From assembly GCF_030815955.1 (NCBI RefSeq), contig NZ_JAUSXK010000001.1, forward strand, positions 2,108,001 to 2,172,000: a DNA stretch of 64,000 bases, read 5' to 3'. This document shows, in pieces, positions 19,653 through 29,060 of this stretch (positions within the stretch are counted from its first letter, which is position 1; the number at the start of each line of letters is the position of its first letter). The stretch is from Microbacterium murale (GTDB taxonomy: Bacteria > Actinomycetota > Actinomycetes > Actinomycetales > Microbacteriaceae). A model generated the notes under the pieces. That model saw nothing but the letters and a program-made list of their open reading frames with translations. It was not told the DNA's origin and searched no databases. Made by a program: the position numbers and the translations under genes.

Positions 19653-20740
19653 CCGCCGTCGAACCCCAACTGCCCGTCACCGACGATCGACCAGACGTCG
19701 ATGCCGTCGAGATCGGCACCACCGCGACGAAGGCGGTCGCCGGACGTTCCCGCATCCCGTGGCGATTCCTCGGCGGCCGCGCGGCGTTCTACCTCTTCAC
19801 GCTCTGGGCTGCGCTCACGATCAACTTCTTCCTTCCTCGCATGATGAAGGGCGACGCGGTCAGTCAGTACCTCTCGCGAAACCGCAATGTCTCGCCGGAG
19901 GCCGCCGACGCTCTGCGCTCGCTGCTGGGGCTCGACACCGACAAGACGCTGTTCCAGCAGTACCTCGACTACTGGGGTCTGCTGCTGCGGGGAGATCTCG
20001 GTGTTTCTCTGCTGCATGGCCTCCGCCCTGTCACCGAGGTGGTCAGTCAGGCGCTGCCATGGACGGTGGGCCTGGTCGGCTTCGCGACCATCGTGTCCTT
20101 CCTGATCGGCACAGTGGGCGGCGCGGTCATCGGATGGCGGCGTGGGAGTCGGCTGGAAGCACTGATCCCTGTCACCACCTTCCTCAGCACGATCCCCTAC
20201 TTCTGGCTGGGACTGCTCGCGATCGCCGTCTTCTCCGTCAACCTCGGTTGGTTCCCGATCGGCAAGGCGTACGGAGTCGGGATGGAGCCCGGCTGGAACT
20301 TCGAGTTCATCGGTCAGGTCGTCCACCACGGCACTCTTCCCGCAGTCACGATCGTCATCGCATCGCTCGGCGGGTGGATGCTGGGCATGCGCAACATGAT
20401 GCTCACCGTCCTCGATGAGGACTACATCACCGTGGCGCAGGCGAAGGGCATGCCGAACCAGCGCGTGCTGTGGCGGTACGCCGCTCGTAACGCCGTGCTG
20501 CCCCAGATCCAGAGTTTCGCGCTCTCGATCGGGTTCATCGTCGGCGGCACGATCGTGATGGAGATGGTGTTCAGCTATCCCGGGGTGGGAAAGCTGCTGC
20601 TGGATGCCACCAATGCCAAGGACTATGCGCTGATGCAGGGCGTCTTCCTGGTCATCACCCTCTCGGTGCTGGTCGCGAACATCCTCGCGGATGTCGCCTA
20701 CGCATTCCTCGATCCGCGCACGCGCCAGACGGAGGCCTGA
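19649..20740 (+). CDS. ABC transporter permease (DppB-like)
   Basis: 363 residues, about six membrane helices after an unusually long cytoplasmic N-terminus of about 48 residues. The EAA-type coupling loop reads EDYITVAQAKGMPNQRVLW. It is one of two permeases of the family-5 importer. The start overlaps the upstream ATPase stop. Confidence 0.92.
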   Translation: MTAVEPQLPVTDDRPDVDAVEIGTTATKAVAGRSRIPWRFLGGRAAFYLFTLWAALTINFFLPRMMKGDAVSQYLSRNRNVSPEAADALRSLLGLDTDKTLFQQYLDYWGLLLRGDLGVSLLHGLRPVTEVVSQALPWTVGLVGFATIVSFLIGTVGGAVIGWRRGSRLEALIPVTTFLSTIPYFWLGLLAIAVFSVNLGWFPIGKAYGVGMEPGWNFEFIGQVVHHGTLPAVTIVIASLGGWMLGMRNMMLTVLDEDYITVAQAKGMPNQRVLWRYAARNAVLPQIQSFALSIGFIVGGTIVMEMVFSYPGVGKLLLDATNAKDYALMQGVFLVITLSVLVANILADVAYAFLDPRTRQTEA

Positions 20741-20743
20741 GCC

Positions 20744-21805
20744 ATGTCAACAACAGAGAAAGCCGGTCGGCGCCAGGCGAGTGCTCCGGACACCTTCCTC
20801 ATCCGCACCAGCGGTGCCGGCAACGGCAACGGCGGCCAGGGCCAGAGCTTCTGGGCGAAGATCGTGTCCGCCTTCGCGATGTTCCGTAACCGCAAGTCGA
20901 TCGCCGGCCTGGCGATCCTCGGGTTCTTCGTGCTGGTCGCGATCTTCGCCGACGTGCTGGCACCGTTCTCTCCGACGCAGATCGACAACTCCGCCCGGCT
21001 CCAGCCGCCGTCCGCAGCGCACTGGCTGGGCACGACGCACATCGGTGAAGACGTGCTGAGCCAGGTCATCCACGGCACGCGCGGCGTCATCGTCGTCGGA
21101 TTTCTCGCGGCATTGATCGCGACGGTGATCGCCATCACGGTCGGCGTGATCGCCGGATACCTTTCCGGCTGGAAGAGCGAGGCGCTGTCGGCGTTGACCA
21201 ATGTGTTCCTGGTGATCCCCGGTCTTCCGCTGATCATCATCGTGGCCTCGATGTTCGAGGATCCACCTCTGGTGCTGATCGCCGCAGTGCTGGGCCTCAC
21301 AGGATGGGCCTGGGGTGCGCGCGTGCTGCGGGCCCAGACCATGTCACTGCGCAATCGCGACTTCGTGCAGGCCGCCCGTGCGAACGGCGAGCCGCTGCGC
21401 CGCATCATCACGGTGGAGATGCTGCCGAACCTGATGGCGCTGATCGCTGCGAGCTTCGTCGGCACGGTGACCGCCGCCATCCTCGGCCTCACGACACTCT
21501 CGTACATCGGCGTGATCCCGGTGACCACCTACAACTGGGGCACGATCCTGAACTGGGCATCCGCCCAGGGCGCGTTCGGGCAGAACCAGTGGTGGTGGTA
21601 TCTGCCGCCGGGGTTGTGCATCGCCGCGATCGGCGTGGCTCTGTCGCTGATCAACTTCGGCATCGACGAGTACGTCAACCCGCGCCTGCGCTCCGCCGGC
21701 GAGCGGGCGCGCGCGATGAAGAAGAAGGGCCTGAACGTGAACGACGCGGTCACGGCCGTGCGCACCACCGACGTGGCCGTTCCGGCTGCAGAGAACAAGA
21801 AGTGA
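20744..21805 (+). CDS. ABC transporter permease (DppC-like)
   Basis: 353 residues with the DppC-type N-terminal helix and extracytoplasmic loop (LAPFSPTQIDNSARLQPPSA, then HWLGTTHIGEDV), then a permease core with the coupling loop RDFVQAARANGEPLRRII. It starts three bases after the first permease. It is followed by a one-base TGATG overlap with the GH3 gene, which places the enzyme in the same operon. Confidence 0.92.
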   Translation: MSTTEKAGRRQASAPDTFLIRTSGAGNGNGGQGQSFWAKIVSAFAMFRNRKSIAGLAILGFFVLVAIFADVLAPFSPTQIDNSARLQPPSAAHWLGTTHIGEDVLSQVIHGTRGVIVVGFLAALIATVIAITVGVIAGYLSGWKSEALSALTNVFLVIPGLPLIIIVASMFEDPPLVLIAAVLGLTGWAWGARVLRAQTMSLRNRDFVQAARANGEPLRRIITVEMLPNLMALIAASFVGTVTAAILGLTTLSYIGVIPVTTYNWGTILNWASAQGAFGQNQWWWYLPPGLCIAAIGVALSLINFGIDEYVNPRLRSAGERARAMKKKGLNVNDAVTAVRTTDVAVPAAENKK

Positions 21806-24090
21806 TGACCTCTGAGACACTGACGCTCCCGTACCTGAATCCCGACCTGGCCGTCTCGGCGCGCGTCGCCGACCTCCTCGATCGCATGACGCTCGAGGAG
21901 AAGGTCGGGCAGATGCTGCAGCTCGACGCTCGCGACGATCTCGATGATCATGTGCTGCGCCGGACGGTCGGGTCGATCCTGCACACCTCGCCCGAGCGGA
22001 TCGTCGCTGCCCGTGAGCTGACGCTGCGCACGCGACTGCAGATCCCGCTGCTCGTCGGTGAGGACTGCATCCACGGTCACTCGTTCTGGCCGGGTGCGAC
22101 CATCTACCCGACACAACTGGGAATGGCGGCATCGTGGGATGCCTCGCTGCTGGAGAAGGTCGCCCGCGCGACGGCCGTCGAGGTGGCGGCGACCGGAATC
22201 CACTGGACGTTCTCACCCGTACTCTGCATCGCCCGTGACCTGCGCTGGGGGCGCGTCAACGAGACGTTCGGCGAAGACCCGTTCCTGTTGGGCGAGCTCG
22301 CATCGGCCATGGTCCGCGGCTATCAGGGCGAGGGGCTCGAGGATCCGACGGCGATCCTCGCGACGGCGAAGCACTTCGCCGGATACTCCGAGACCCAGGG
22401 AGGCCGCGACGCCAGCGAAGCCGACATCTCGCGGCGGAAGCTGCGGTCGTGGTTCCTGCCGCCGTTCGAGCGCGTCGCCCGTGAGGGATGCCGTTCGTTC
22501 ATGCTGGGCTACCAGAGCATGGACGGCGTGCCGATCACCCTCAACGACTGGCTGCTCAGCGACGTGCTGCGCGGCGAGTGGGGGTACACCGGCACACTCA
22601 TCACCGACTGGGACAACGTCGGCCGGATGGTCTGGGAGCAGCACGTGCAGCCCGACATCACGCACGCTGCGGCCGCCGCGGTGAGCGCGGGCAACGACAT
22701 GATCATGAACACGCCCACCTTCTTCGAGGGTGCTCTGGATGCCGTCGCGCACGGCCTGCTCGCACCGGATGCGTTCGATGCCGCGGTCGAGCGGATCCTC
22801 ACACTGAAGTTCGAGCTCGGGCTGTTCGAGAACCCGCGCACACCGGTCGACGGTCTCGAGCAGATCATCGGCAGCGCGGAGCACGCTGAACTGAACCTCG
22901 AGATCACGCGGCGCTCGCTCGTGCTGCTGGAGAACGACGGCACGCTGCCGTTACGGCCGGCTGCGCCCGGTGGGACTCTTTCGCCGGTTGCGCCGGGAGG
23001 TGCCGCCGCGACCGCACGCGTCGCGGTCGTCGGGCCGCTTGCGGATGACGCGCAGGAGCAGCTCGGCGACTGGGCCGGTGGCTCAGGGCAGGCCGGCTGG
23101 CTGGACGGACAGCCGCGCGAGATGATCACGACGGTGCTCGACGGACTGCGCGAGATCGCCCCGTGGGAGATCGTGCACGCGCGAGGAGCCGATATCCTCA
23201 CGCTCGCGCCCGATCCCGCCGGCGCGACGTGGCCAGATGGTCAGCCGCGTCCGCCAGTAGTGAAGCCGTGCGCCCCGGATGCCGTGCAGATCGCGGAAGC
23301 CGTCGCTGCAGCGGAGGCGGCGGATGTCGTCGTAGCTGTCGTCGGCGACGCACAGGGACTGTACGGCGAGGGTCGCTCGACCGCGACGCTCGAGCTGATC
23401 GGCGGCCAGAACGCGTTGCTCGACGCCCTCGTCGACACAGGCACGCCCGTGGTCGTCATACTGCTGTCATCGAAGCCGCTGGTGCTGCCGGCATCTGTCT
23501 CGAATGCCGCTGCCGTGCTGTGGGTTGCGAATCCCGGCATGCAGGGCGGCCGTGCGATCGCCGAACTGCTGACGGGTGCGATCGAGCCGACCGGACGTCT
23601 GCCGATCTCGTTCGCGCGGCATGCCGGTCAGCAGCCGACGTACTACAACCAGATCCGCGGCCAGCACGGCGATCGCTACGCCGACCTCACGCAGTCGCCC
23701 GCGTGGTCGTTCGGCGAGGGGCTGTCGTACACGACCGTCTCCTACTCGGACCTCGTTCTCGAGGAGGCGGCGCTCGCGGCATCCGACACCATCGTCGCCG
23801 ACGTGACGGTGACGAACACGGGCGAGCGCCCGACCATCGAGACCATGCAGGTGTACGTGCGGGATCGGGTGACCAGCGTCAGCTGGGCGGACAAGGAGCT
23901 CAAGGCCTATCGTCAGGTGTCGCTGGCGCCGGGAGAGAGCGCTCGCGTGCGCATAGAGCTGCCGGTCGAAGACTGCACGATCGTCGACTCCGCCGGTGAC
24001 CGCGTCGTCGAGCCAGGGGAGTTCGAACTGCTGGTGGGTCCGAGTTCACGGGACGAGGTGCTGCTGACCGCGGGGTTCACGATTACCTGA
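21805..24090 (+). CDS. GH3 family beta-glucosidase (BglX-like)
   Basis: 761 residues: (beta/alpha)8 domain with KHFAGYSE and catalytic nucleophile Asp268 in LITDWDNV, then the alpha/beta sandwich (VVAVVGDAQGLYGEG) and a C-terminal fibronectin-III-like domain (VTVTNTGERPTIETMQVYV). There is no signal peptide, so it acts in the cytoplasm on imported oligosaccharides. It removes terminal beta-linked glucose, or possibly xylose. Translation is coupled to the upstream permease (TGATG). Confidence 0.92.
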   Translation: MTSETLTLPYLNPDLAVSARVADLLDRMTLEEKVGQMLQLDARDDLDDHVLRRTVGSILHTSPERIVAARELTLRTRLQIPLLVGEDCIHGHSFWPGATIYPTQLGMAASWDASLLEKVARATAVEVAATGIHWTFSPVLCIARDLRWGRVNETFGEDPFLLGELASAMVRGYQGEGLEDPTAILATAKHFAGYSETQGGRDASEADISRRKLRSWFLPPFERVAREGCRSFMLGYQSMDGVPITLNDWLLSDVLRGEWGYTGTLITDWDNVGRMVWEQHVQPDITHAAAAAVSAGNDMIMNTPTFFEGALDAVAHGLLAPDAFDAAVERILTLKFELGLFENPRTPVDGLEQIIGSAEHAELNLEITRRSLVLLENDGTLPLRPAAPGGTLSPVAPGGAAATARVAVVGPLADDAQEQLGDWAGGSGQAGWLDGQPREMITTVLDGLREIAPWEIVHARGADILTLAPDPAGATWPDGQPRPPVVKPCAPDAVQIAEAVAAAEAADVVVAVVGDAQGLYGEGRSTATLELIGGQNALLDALVDTGTPVVVILLSSKPLVLPASVSNAAAVLWVANPGMQGGRAIAELLTGAIEPTGRLPISFARHAGQQPTYYNQIRGQHGDRYADLTQSPAWSFGEGLSYTTVSYSDLVLEEAALAASDTIVADVTVTNTGERPTIETMQVYVRDRVTSVSWADKELKAYRQVSLAPGESARVRIELPVEDCTIVDSAGDRVVEPGEFELLVGPSSRDEVLLTAGFTIT

Positions 24091-24091
24091 C

Positions 24092-24173
24092 GCCGAGACC
24101 CCCGGTTATCGTCGAGACCCCTAGGTAGCTGCGTGAATAGACAGGGGTCTCGGCGCGAAGGTGGGGTCTCGGC
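24092..24173. repeat. 19-bp-phased R-R-loop-R'-R' palindromic element (copy 1)
   Basis: GCCGAGACCCC at 24092 and GTCGAGACCCC at 24111 are followed by two inverted copies GGGGTCTCGGC at 24144 and 24163. Both pairs have exactly 19-bp spacing. It begins one base after the GH3 stop codon. It can fold as a long stem with internal loops and may act as a terminator. Confidence 0.75.
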
Positions 24174-24195
24174 GACAGGAATAGGGTTGAGTCTC

Positions 24196-25692
24196 GTGAC
24201 AACTGTGACCGACCGCGAGCGCTACCGCGCGAACCCCTCCGTGCTCACGGCGCTGAAGTCGCCGCGGATGCTGACGCGCGAGGTGCTCGCCGGACTCGTG
24301 GTGGGGCTCGCACTGATCCCCGAGGCCATCGCCTTCTCGGTCATCGCCGGAGTCGATCCCAAGGTCGGGCTGTTCTCGTCGTTCATCATGGCGGTGGCGA
24401 TCTCGTTCCTCGGCGGGCGACCGGCGATGATCACCGCGGCCACCGGAGCTGTCGCGCTCGTCATCGCCCCTGTCGCACCGACGTACGGCATCGACTACTT
24501 CATCGCGACCGTGCTGCTCGCCGGTGTCTTCCAGGTGCTGCTCGCGGTGCTCGGCGTCGCGAAGCTCATGCGCTTCATCCCCCGCAGCGTCATGACCGGC
24601 TTCGTCAACGCGCTCGCCATCTTCGTCTTCAGCTCGCAGGTGCCGCATCTGCTGAACGTGCCGTGGCTGGTGTATCCCCTTGTCGTCCTCGGCATCCTCG
24701 TCATGATCTTCATGCCGAAGATCACCAAGATCATTCCGGCGCCGCTGGTCTCGGTGGTCATCGTCACCGCCGTGGTCATCGTGTTCGCGATCAACGTGCC
24801 GACCGTGGGGGATCAGGGTGAGCTGCCGCGCAGCCTTCCCGAACTGTTCATCCCGAATGTGCCGCTCACCTGGGAGACTTTCACCATCATCGCGCCGTTC
24901 GCGCTCGGTGTCGCTGTGGTCGGGCTGCTCGAATCGCTGATGACCGCGAAGCTCGTCGACGAGATCACCGACACGCACTCCCGCAAGACGCGTGAGGCCT
25001 GGGCACAGGGCGTCGCGAACATGCTCTCCGGCATCTTCGGCGGCATGGGCGGCTGCGCGGTGATCGGCCAGACGATGATCAACGTGAAGTCCGGGGCGCG
25101 CACCCGCATCTCGACGTTCTTCGCCGGTGTCTTCCTCTTCCTGCTGGTCGTCGTGTTCGGCGACTTCGTGGCCACGATCCCGATGGCGGCGCTCGTCGCA
25201 GTGATGATCATGATCGCGATCGGAGCGTTCGACTGGCACAGCATCCGTCCGTCGACTCTGAAGCGGATGCCGAAGAGCGAGACCTTCGTCATGCTCGTGA
25301 CCGTGCTGGCAGTCGTCATCACGCACAACCTCGCCATCGGTGTGGTGGCAGGGGTGATCGTGGCATCCGTCCTGTTCGTCAGGCGCGTCGCGCACTTCGT
25401 CACCGTCACCCGCACCGTGTCGGACGACACCGCGCACTACGTCGTCGACGGCGAACTGTTCTTCGCCAGCAGCAACGACCTCACGACGCAGTTCGAGTAC
25501 GCGGCAGATCCTGAACGAATCGTGATCGACATGTCGCGCTCGCACGTCTGGGATGCGTCGACCGTCGCCGCGTTGGACGCGATCGAGACCAAATACGCAC
25601 AGCACGGCAAGACCGTGCAACTGCTCGGGCTGAACGACGCCAGCGGATCGTTCCACGGCAGGCTGACCGGGAGGCTCGGCGGCGAGGGCTGA
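24196..25692 (+). CDS. SulP family anion transporter with STAS domain
   Basis: 498 residues from the GTG at 24196. A longer frame from 24133 overlaps the palindromic element and is rejected; TTG 24187 is an alternative. About 10-14 helices include GLVVGLALIPEAIAFSVIAG near the N-terminus and LLESLMTAKLVDEIT. A short C-terminal STAS domain follows (RIVIDMSRSHVWDASTVAAL). Members move sulfate, bicarbonate or dicarboxylates; the substrate cannot be decided here. Confidence 0.88.
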   Translation: MTTVTDRERYRANPSVLTALKSPRMLTREVLAGLVVGLALIPEAIAFSVIAGVDPKVGLFSSFIMAVAISFLGGRPAMITAATGAVALVIAPVAPTYGIDYFIATVLLAGVFQVLLAVLGVAKLMRFIPRSVMTGFVNALAIFVFSSQVPHLLNVPWLVYPLVVLGILVMIFMPKITKIIPAPLVSVVIVTAVVIVFAINVPTVGDQGELPRSLPELFIPNVPLTWETFTIIAPFALGVAVVGLLESLMTAKLVDEITDTHSRKTREAWAQGVANMLSGIFGGMGGCAVIGQTMINVKSGARTRISTFFAGVFLFLLVVVFGDFVATIPMAALVAVMIMIAIGAFDWHSIRPSTLKRMPKSETFVMLVTVLAVVITHNLAIGVVAGVIVASVLFVRRVAHFVTVTRTVSDDTAHYVVDGELFFASSNDLTTQFEYAADPERIVIDMSRSHVWDASTVAALDAIETKYAQHGKTVQLLGLNDASGSFHGRLTGRLGGEG

Positions 25693-25695
25693 GCG

Positions 25696-26184
25696 TCAGT
25701 CGTCGGAGTCTTCCAGATCCTGCAGTCGCTGCGGGCCCGAGCCCTGGCTTCCGAGGGCGTCGTCGGGGTTGAGCAGGCCGCACGCCTTCATCGACAGGCA
25801 GCCGCAGCCGATGCATCCCGTCAGCTCTCGTTCCAGACGCTCGATCCCCTCGCGTCGTCGCTCCAGGTCGCGCTTCCATCGTCGTGATGCACGCTGCCAG
25901 TCCTCGTGGCTCGGCGTCTCTGTGAGGGGGACGTCGGCGAACGCCTCCTGCACGTCGGCGAGCGGGATGCCGAGTCTCTTGGAGACCGTGATCAGAGAGA
26001 CGCGCCTGAGCATGTGGCGAGGGTATCGACGCTGATTGCCTGGTGTGCGCGTCGATGCGATGAGGTTGAGCTTCTCGTAGAAGTGCAGGGCGGAGACAGC
26101 CACGCCGGTGCGCCTGCTCATCTCGCCGATGCTGAGCAGCTCATCCGGGGCGTGCGACGGTGACGTCTCGCCCGATTCGACCAT
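25696..26184 (-). CDS. soxR: Redox-sensing MerR-family activator SoxR
   Basis: 162 residues: N-terminal winged helix (LLSIGEMSRRTGVAVSALHF), dimerisation helix, and the [2Fe-2S] cluster motif CIGCGCLSMKAC near residues 119-130 (Cys-X2-Cys-X-Cys-X5-Cys). SoxR senses redox-cycling compounds and activates promoters with over-long spacers. Its site lies in the divergent spacer in front of the ferredoxin operon, so it should activate that operon. Confidence 0.95.
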   Translation of the reverse strand: MVESGETSPSHAPDELLSIGEMSRRTGVAVSALHFYEKLNLIASTRTPGNQRRYPRHMLRRVSLITVSKRLGIPLADVQEAFADVPLTETPSHEDWQRASRRWKRDLERRREGIERLERELTGCIGCGCLSMKACGLLNPDDALGSQGSGPQRLQDLEDSDD

Positions 26185-26199
26185 GCGACCCTCCTCGAT

Positions 26200-26230
26200 T
26201 TGACCTCAAGTGTACTTGAGGTTTTAGCGT
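26200..26230 (+). promoter_or_regulatory. SoxR-controlled promoter with operator
   Basis: The -35 TTGACC (26200-26205) and -10 TAGCGT (26225-26230) are 19 bp apart, the long spacer typical of MerR-family activation. The inverted repeat CCTCAAGT-GT-ACTTGAGG (26204-26221) fills the spacer and matches the known SoxR box pattern. It drives the ferredoxin operon and may also control soxR. Confidence 0.85.
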
Positions 26231-26237
26231 AGAGAGC

Positions 26238-26264
26238 ATGACCCGGAAGAACATGCCCCTATGA
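26238..26264 (+). CDS. Putative 8-codon leaderless leader peptide
   Basis: ATG at 26238 is seven bases after the -10 hexamer, about where transcription should begin. It encodes MTRKNMPL and its stop overlaps the ferredoxin start as ATGA. The ferredoxin ATG lacks a close Shine-Dalgarno, so translation may depend on termination-reinitiation from this peptide. This is a sequence-based inference. Confidence 0.4.
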   Translation: MTRKNMPL

Positions 26265-26587
26265 CGTATGTGATCGCGCTGCCCTGCGTCGATGTCAAAG
26301 ATCGAGCGTGCATCGACGAATGCCCTGTCGACTGCATCTACGAGGGGGAGCGTTCGCTCTACATCCATCCGGACGAATGCGTGGATTGCGGTGCGTGCGA
26401 GCCGGTGTGCCCTGTCGAGGCGATCTACTACGAGGACGATCTGCCCGAGGAATGGGCCGACTACTACAAGGCGAATGTCGAGTTCTTCGACGACATCGGC
26501 TCCCCAGGCGGCGCCGCGAAGCTCGGGGTGATCGCGCACGATCATCCGCTGGTCGACGCCCTGCCTCCACAGGGAGGAACCGAATGA
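26261..26587 (+). CDS. fdxA: Seven-iron ferredoxin FdxA
   Basis: 108 residues with the 7Fe ferredoxin pattern: Cys9, Cys17, Cys21 and Cys25, then Cys40-X2-Cys43-X2-Cys46-X3-Cys50-Pro, enough for one 3Fe-4S and one 4Fe-4S cluster. The family is a cytoplasmic electron carrier. Its stop overlaps the reductase start (ATGA), so it is probably the partner of that enzyme. Confidence 0.95.
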   Translation: MTYVIALPCVDVKDRACIDECPVDCIYEGERSLYIHPDECVDCGACEPVCPVEAIYYEDDLPEEWADYYKANVEFFDDIGSPGGAAKLGVIAHDHPLVDALPPQGGTE

Positions 26588-28410
26588 CAACCGCACCTCG
26601 CGTGGCCATCGTCGGCGCCGGTCCAGCCGGAATCTATGCGGCAGACATCCTCCTCTCCCGCGTTCCAGATGCCCGCATCGACCTGCTGGAGAAGCTCCCC
26701 GCCCCCTACGGCCTGGTGCGATACGGAGTCGCCCCCGATCATCCACGCATCCGCAAGATCATCGATGCGCTGCACGATGTGCTGCAGCACCCATCGATCC
26801 GGCTGCGCGCGAACGTCGAGGTCGGCGTCGACATCACGCTCGATGAGCTGCGCGCTGCCTATGACGGCGTGATCCTCGCCACGGGCGCCGACCGTGACGT
26901 GGCACTCGAGCTGCCTGGTGCTGATCTGCCAGGATCCTTCGGCGCCGCGGACTTCGTCGCCTGGTACGACGCGCATCCAGACGTGCCGCGCACCTGGCCG
27001 CTCGCGGCCGAGACCGTCGCTGTGCTCGGTGCCGGCAACGTGGCGCTGGACGTCACCCGCATCCTCGCCAAACATGGGAAGGACCTCGATCGCACCGACA
27101 CCCCGGACGATGTGCTCGAGGCACTGGCGGCGAACCCGCTCCGTGACATCCATCTCTTCGTCCGCCGTGGGCCGGCAGACGTCCGATTCTCGGCGCTCGA
27201 GCTGCGTGAGCTCGGCGAGCAGCGCGACGTCGACGTCATCGTCGACCCGGCCGAACTGGAACTGGATGCGCACGGCGAGCGGATGCTGGAGCAGTTCTCG
27301 CAGCGTCGCATCATCCTGCGGACGCTGCGCGCCTGGGCCGAACGTCCGTCGTCCTCACTGACCGCGTCGCGCCGCATCCACCTGCACTTTCGCCAGCGGC
27401 CGGTACGGATCGTGGGTGCGCAGGATGTCACCGGCATCGAGATGGAGCGCACGGCATCCGACCCGCTTGGCCGCATGGTGGGTGCCGGCGACCTCGTTCG
27501 ACACGACGTCGGCGCTGTCTATCGGGCGATCGGCTACCGGTCATCGCCCGTGCCCGGCGCGCCCTTCGATGAGGATTCCGGCGTCGTACCGCACCGAGAA
27601 GGTCGCGTCGTTGACGCGGAGGGCGTGCCGATCCCGCGCCTGTACGCCACAGGATGGATCAAACGCGGACCGATCGGACTCATCGGTTCGACCAAGTCGG
27701 ATGCGGCGCAGACCGTGCAGCACCTGGTCGACGACCTCGCAGCCTCCGGTCGGATCGGCGACGAGCGCGACCCGCTCGTGCATCTCACTCACGCCGTCGA
27801 CTGGACGGGCTGGCTGAGGATCGACGCGGCCGAGCGCAGTGCCGGCGCACAGCGCGGCCGCGAGCGCACGAAGCTGGTCGACCGCGGCGAGATGACTGCG
27901 ACCGCGACACCGACGCCTTCAGCAGTGGGTGACAGATTGAAGGCCGCATTTCGTACGCATCCGGCCGGCATCGCGGTCATCACCGCCGCGACGCCGACAG
28001 GCCCCGTGGGTCTCACGGCTTCCAGCGTCGCCTCGGTCGCGGTGGACCCCGCGGCGATCATGTTCTCGGTCACGAGGGCGACGGGCAGCGCGGGCGCGCT
28101 TCTCGATGCAGACACCTTCGTCGTGCACCTCATCGACGACGACCACGCCGACCTCGCTCAGGCCTTCGCGACCAGCGGCGCCGATCGGTTCACCTCCGAG
28201 CAGGGGTGGATCACGCTCGGCTCCGGCGAACCGCACCTGCCCAGCGCAAGAGCCGCGCTGCGCTGCCGGGCGCTGCACACCATTCCGGTCGGGTCATCGA
28301 CCGTGGTGATCGCCGAGGTGCTCGACGTCGTCGCCGGCCCATCCGGCCGACCCCTCGTCTACCTCGACCGACGCTTCCACTCCCTGCCGACCCTCTCTGA
28401 AAGGAACTGA
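26584..28410 (+). CDS. Ferredoxin-NADP reductase fused to a flavin reductase-like domain
   Basis: 608 residues in one open frame. Residues 1-436 are an adrenodoxin-reductase/FprA-type enzyme: FAD motif [14 protein letters not shown] motif [14 protein letters not shown] and FAD C-terminal motif [20 protein letters not shown]. From Met437 ([16 protein letters not shown]) a complete flavin reductase-like FMN-binding domain follows ([29 protein letters not shown]). It should move electrons between NADPH, ferredoxin and flavin under redox stress. The join falls where FprA proteins normally end, at an ATGA, so one indel could have removed a stop; otherwise it is a true fusion. Confidence 0.85.
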   Translation: MTTAPRVAIVGAGPAGIYAADILLSRVPDARIDLLEKLPAPYGLVRYGVAPDHPRIRKIIDALHDVLQHPSIRLRANVEVGVDITLDELRAAYDGVILATGADRDVALELPGADLPGSFGAADFVAWYDAHPDVPRTWPLAAETVAVLGAGNVALDVTRILAKHGKDLDRTDTPDDVLEALAANPLRDIHLFVRRGPADVRFSALELRELGEQRDVDVIVDPAELELDAHGERMLEQFSQRRIILRTLRAWAERPSSSLTASRRIHLHFRQRPVRIVGAQDVTGIEMERTASDPLGRMVGAGDLVRHDVGAVYRAIGYRSSPVPGAPFDEDSGVVPHREGRVVDAEGVPIPRLYATGWIKRGPIGLIGSTKSDAAQTVQHLVDDLAASGRIGDERDPLVHLTHAVDWTGWLRIDAAERSAGAQRGRERTKLVDRGEMTATATPTPSAVGDRLKAAFRTHPAGIAVITAATPTGPVGLTASSVASVAVDPAAIMFSVTRATGSAGALLDADTFVVHLIDDDHADLAQAFATSGADRFTSEQGWITLGSGEPHLPSARAALRCRALHTIPVGSSTVVIAEVLDVVAGPSGRPLVYLDRRFHSLPTLSERN

Positions 28411-28411
28411 C

Positions 28412-29041
28412 ATGCCCACTCCCTATACCCTCCCCGAACTGCCCTACGACTATGCGGCGCTCGAGCCGCACATCTCCGCAACGATCATGGAGCTGCATCA
28501 CTCCAAGCACCATCAGGCCTATGTCACTGGCGCGAACACCGCACTCGAGCAGCTGGCCGCCGCACGCGAGGCTGGTGACCTCGCGAACGTGAACAAGCTC
28601 GAGAAGGACCTCGCCTTCAACCTGGGCGGCCACATCAATCACTCGGTGTTCTGGCAGAACATGTCGCCCAACGGGGGCGGGGCTCCGGAGGGCGAACTCG
28701 CCGCCTCGTTGGAAGACTCCTTCGGCTCGATCGACGCCTTCCGTGCTCACTTCACGGCCACGGCGCTCGGCGTTCAGGGATCGGGATGGTCCGTTCTCGC
28801 GTGGGACAGCCTCGGTGCGCGACCGGTGATCTTCCAGCTCTTCGATCAGCAGGGCAACGCTCCGCTCGGCGTCACGCCGTTGCTGCAGCTGGACGTATGG
28901 GAGCACGCGTACTACCTCGACTACCGGAATGTCCGCGCCGATTACGTCAAGGCGTTCTGGGAGATCGTGAACTGGGCCGACGTGCAGCAGCGGTTCGAGA
29001 AGGCTCGGGCAGCGACGCAGGGGCTGATCTCGGTGCCATGA
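28412..29041 (+). CDS. sodA: Superoxide dismutase (Mn/Fe type)
   Basis: 209 residues, normal length. Metal ligands are present: the histidine in MELHHSKHHQAYV, the one in FNLGGHINHSVFW, and Asp and His in DVWEHAYYLDYRN. It converts superoxide to oxygen and hydrogen peroxide in the cytoplasm. It begins one base after the reductase fusion, preceded by AAAGGAA, so it belongs to the SoxR-controlled operon. Confidence 0.97.
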   Translation: MPTPYTLPELPYDYAALEPHISATIMELHHSKHHQAYVTGANTALEQLAAAREAGDLANVNKLEKDLAFNLGGHINHSVFWQNMSPNGGGAPEGELAASLEDSFGSIDAFRAHFTATALGVQGSGWSVLAWDSLGARPVIFQLFDQQGNAPLGVTPLLQLDVWEHAYYLDYRNVRADYVKAFWEIVNWADVQQRFEKARAATQGLISVP

Positions 29042-29060
29042 CTCAGTGACGTCGTGGCGG

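Noticed and set aside
24121..25656. Long minus-strand open frame opposite the SulP gene
   Set aside because: Its translation is His/Asp/Arg-rich and featureless; the opposite strand encodes a clear SulP transporter.
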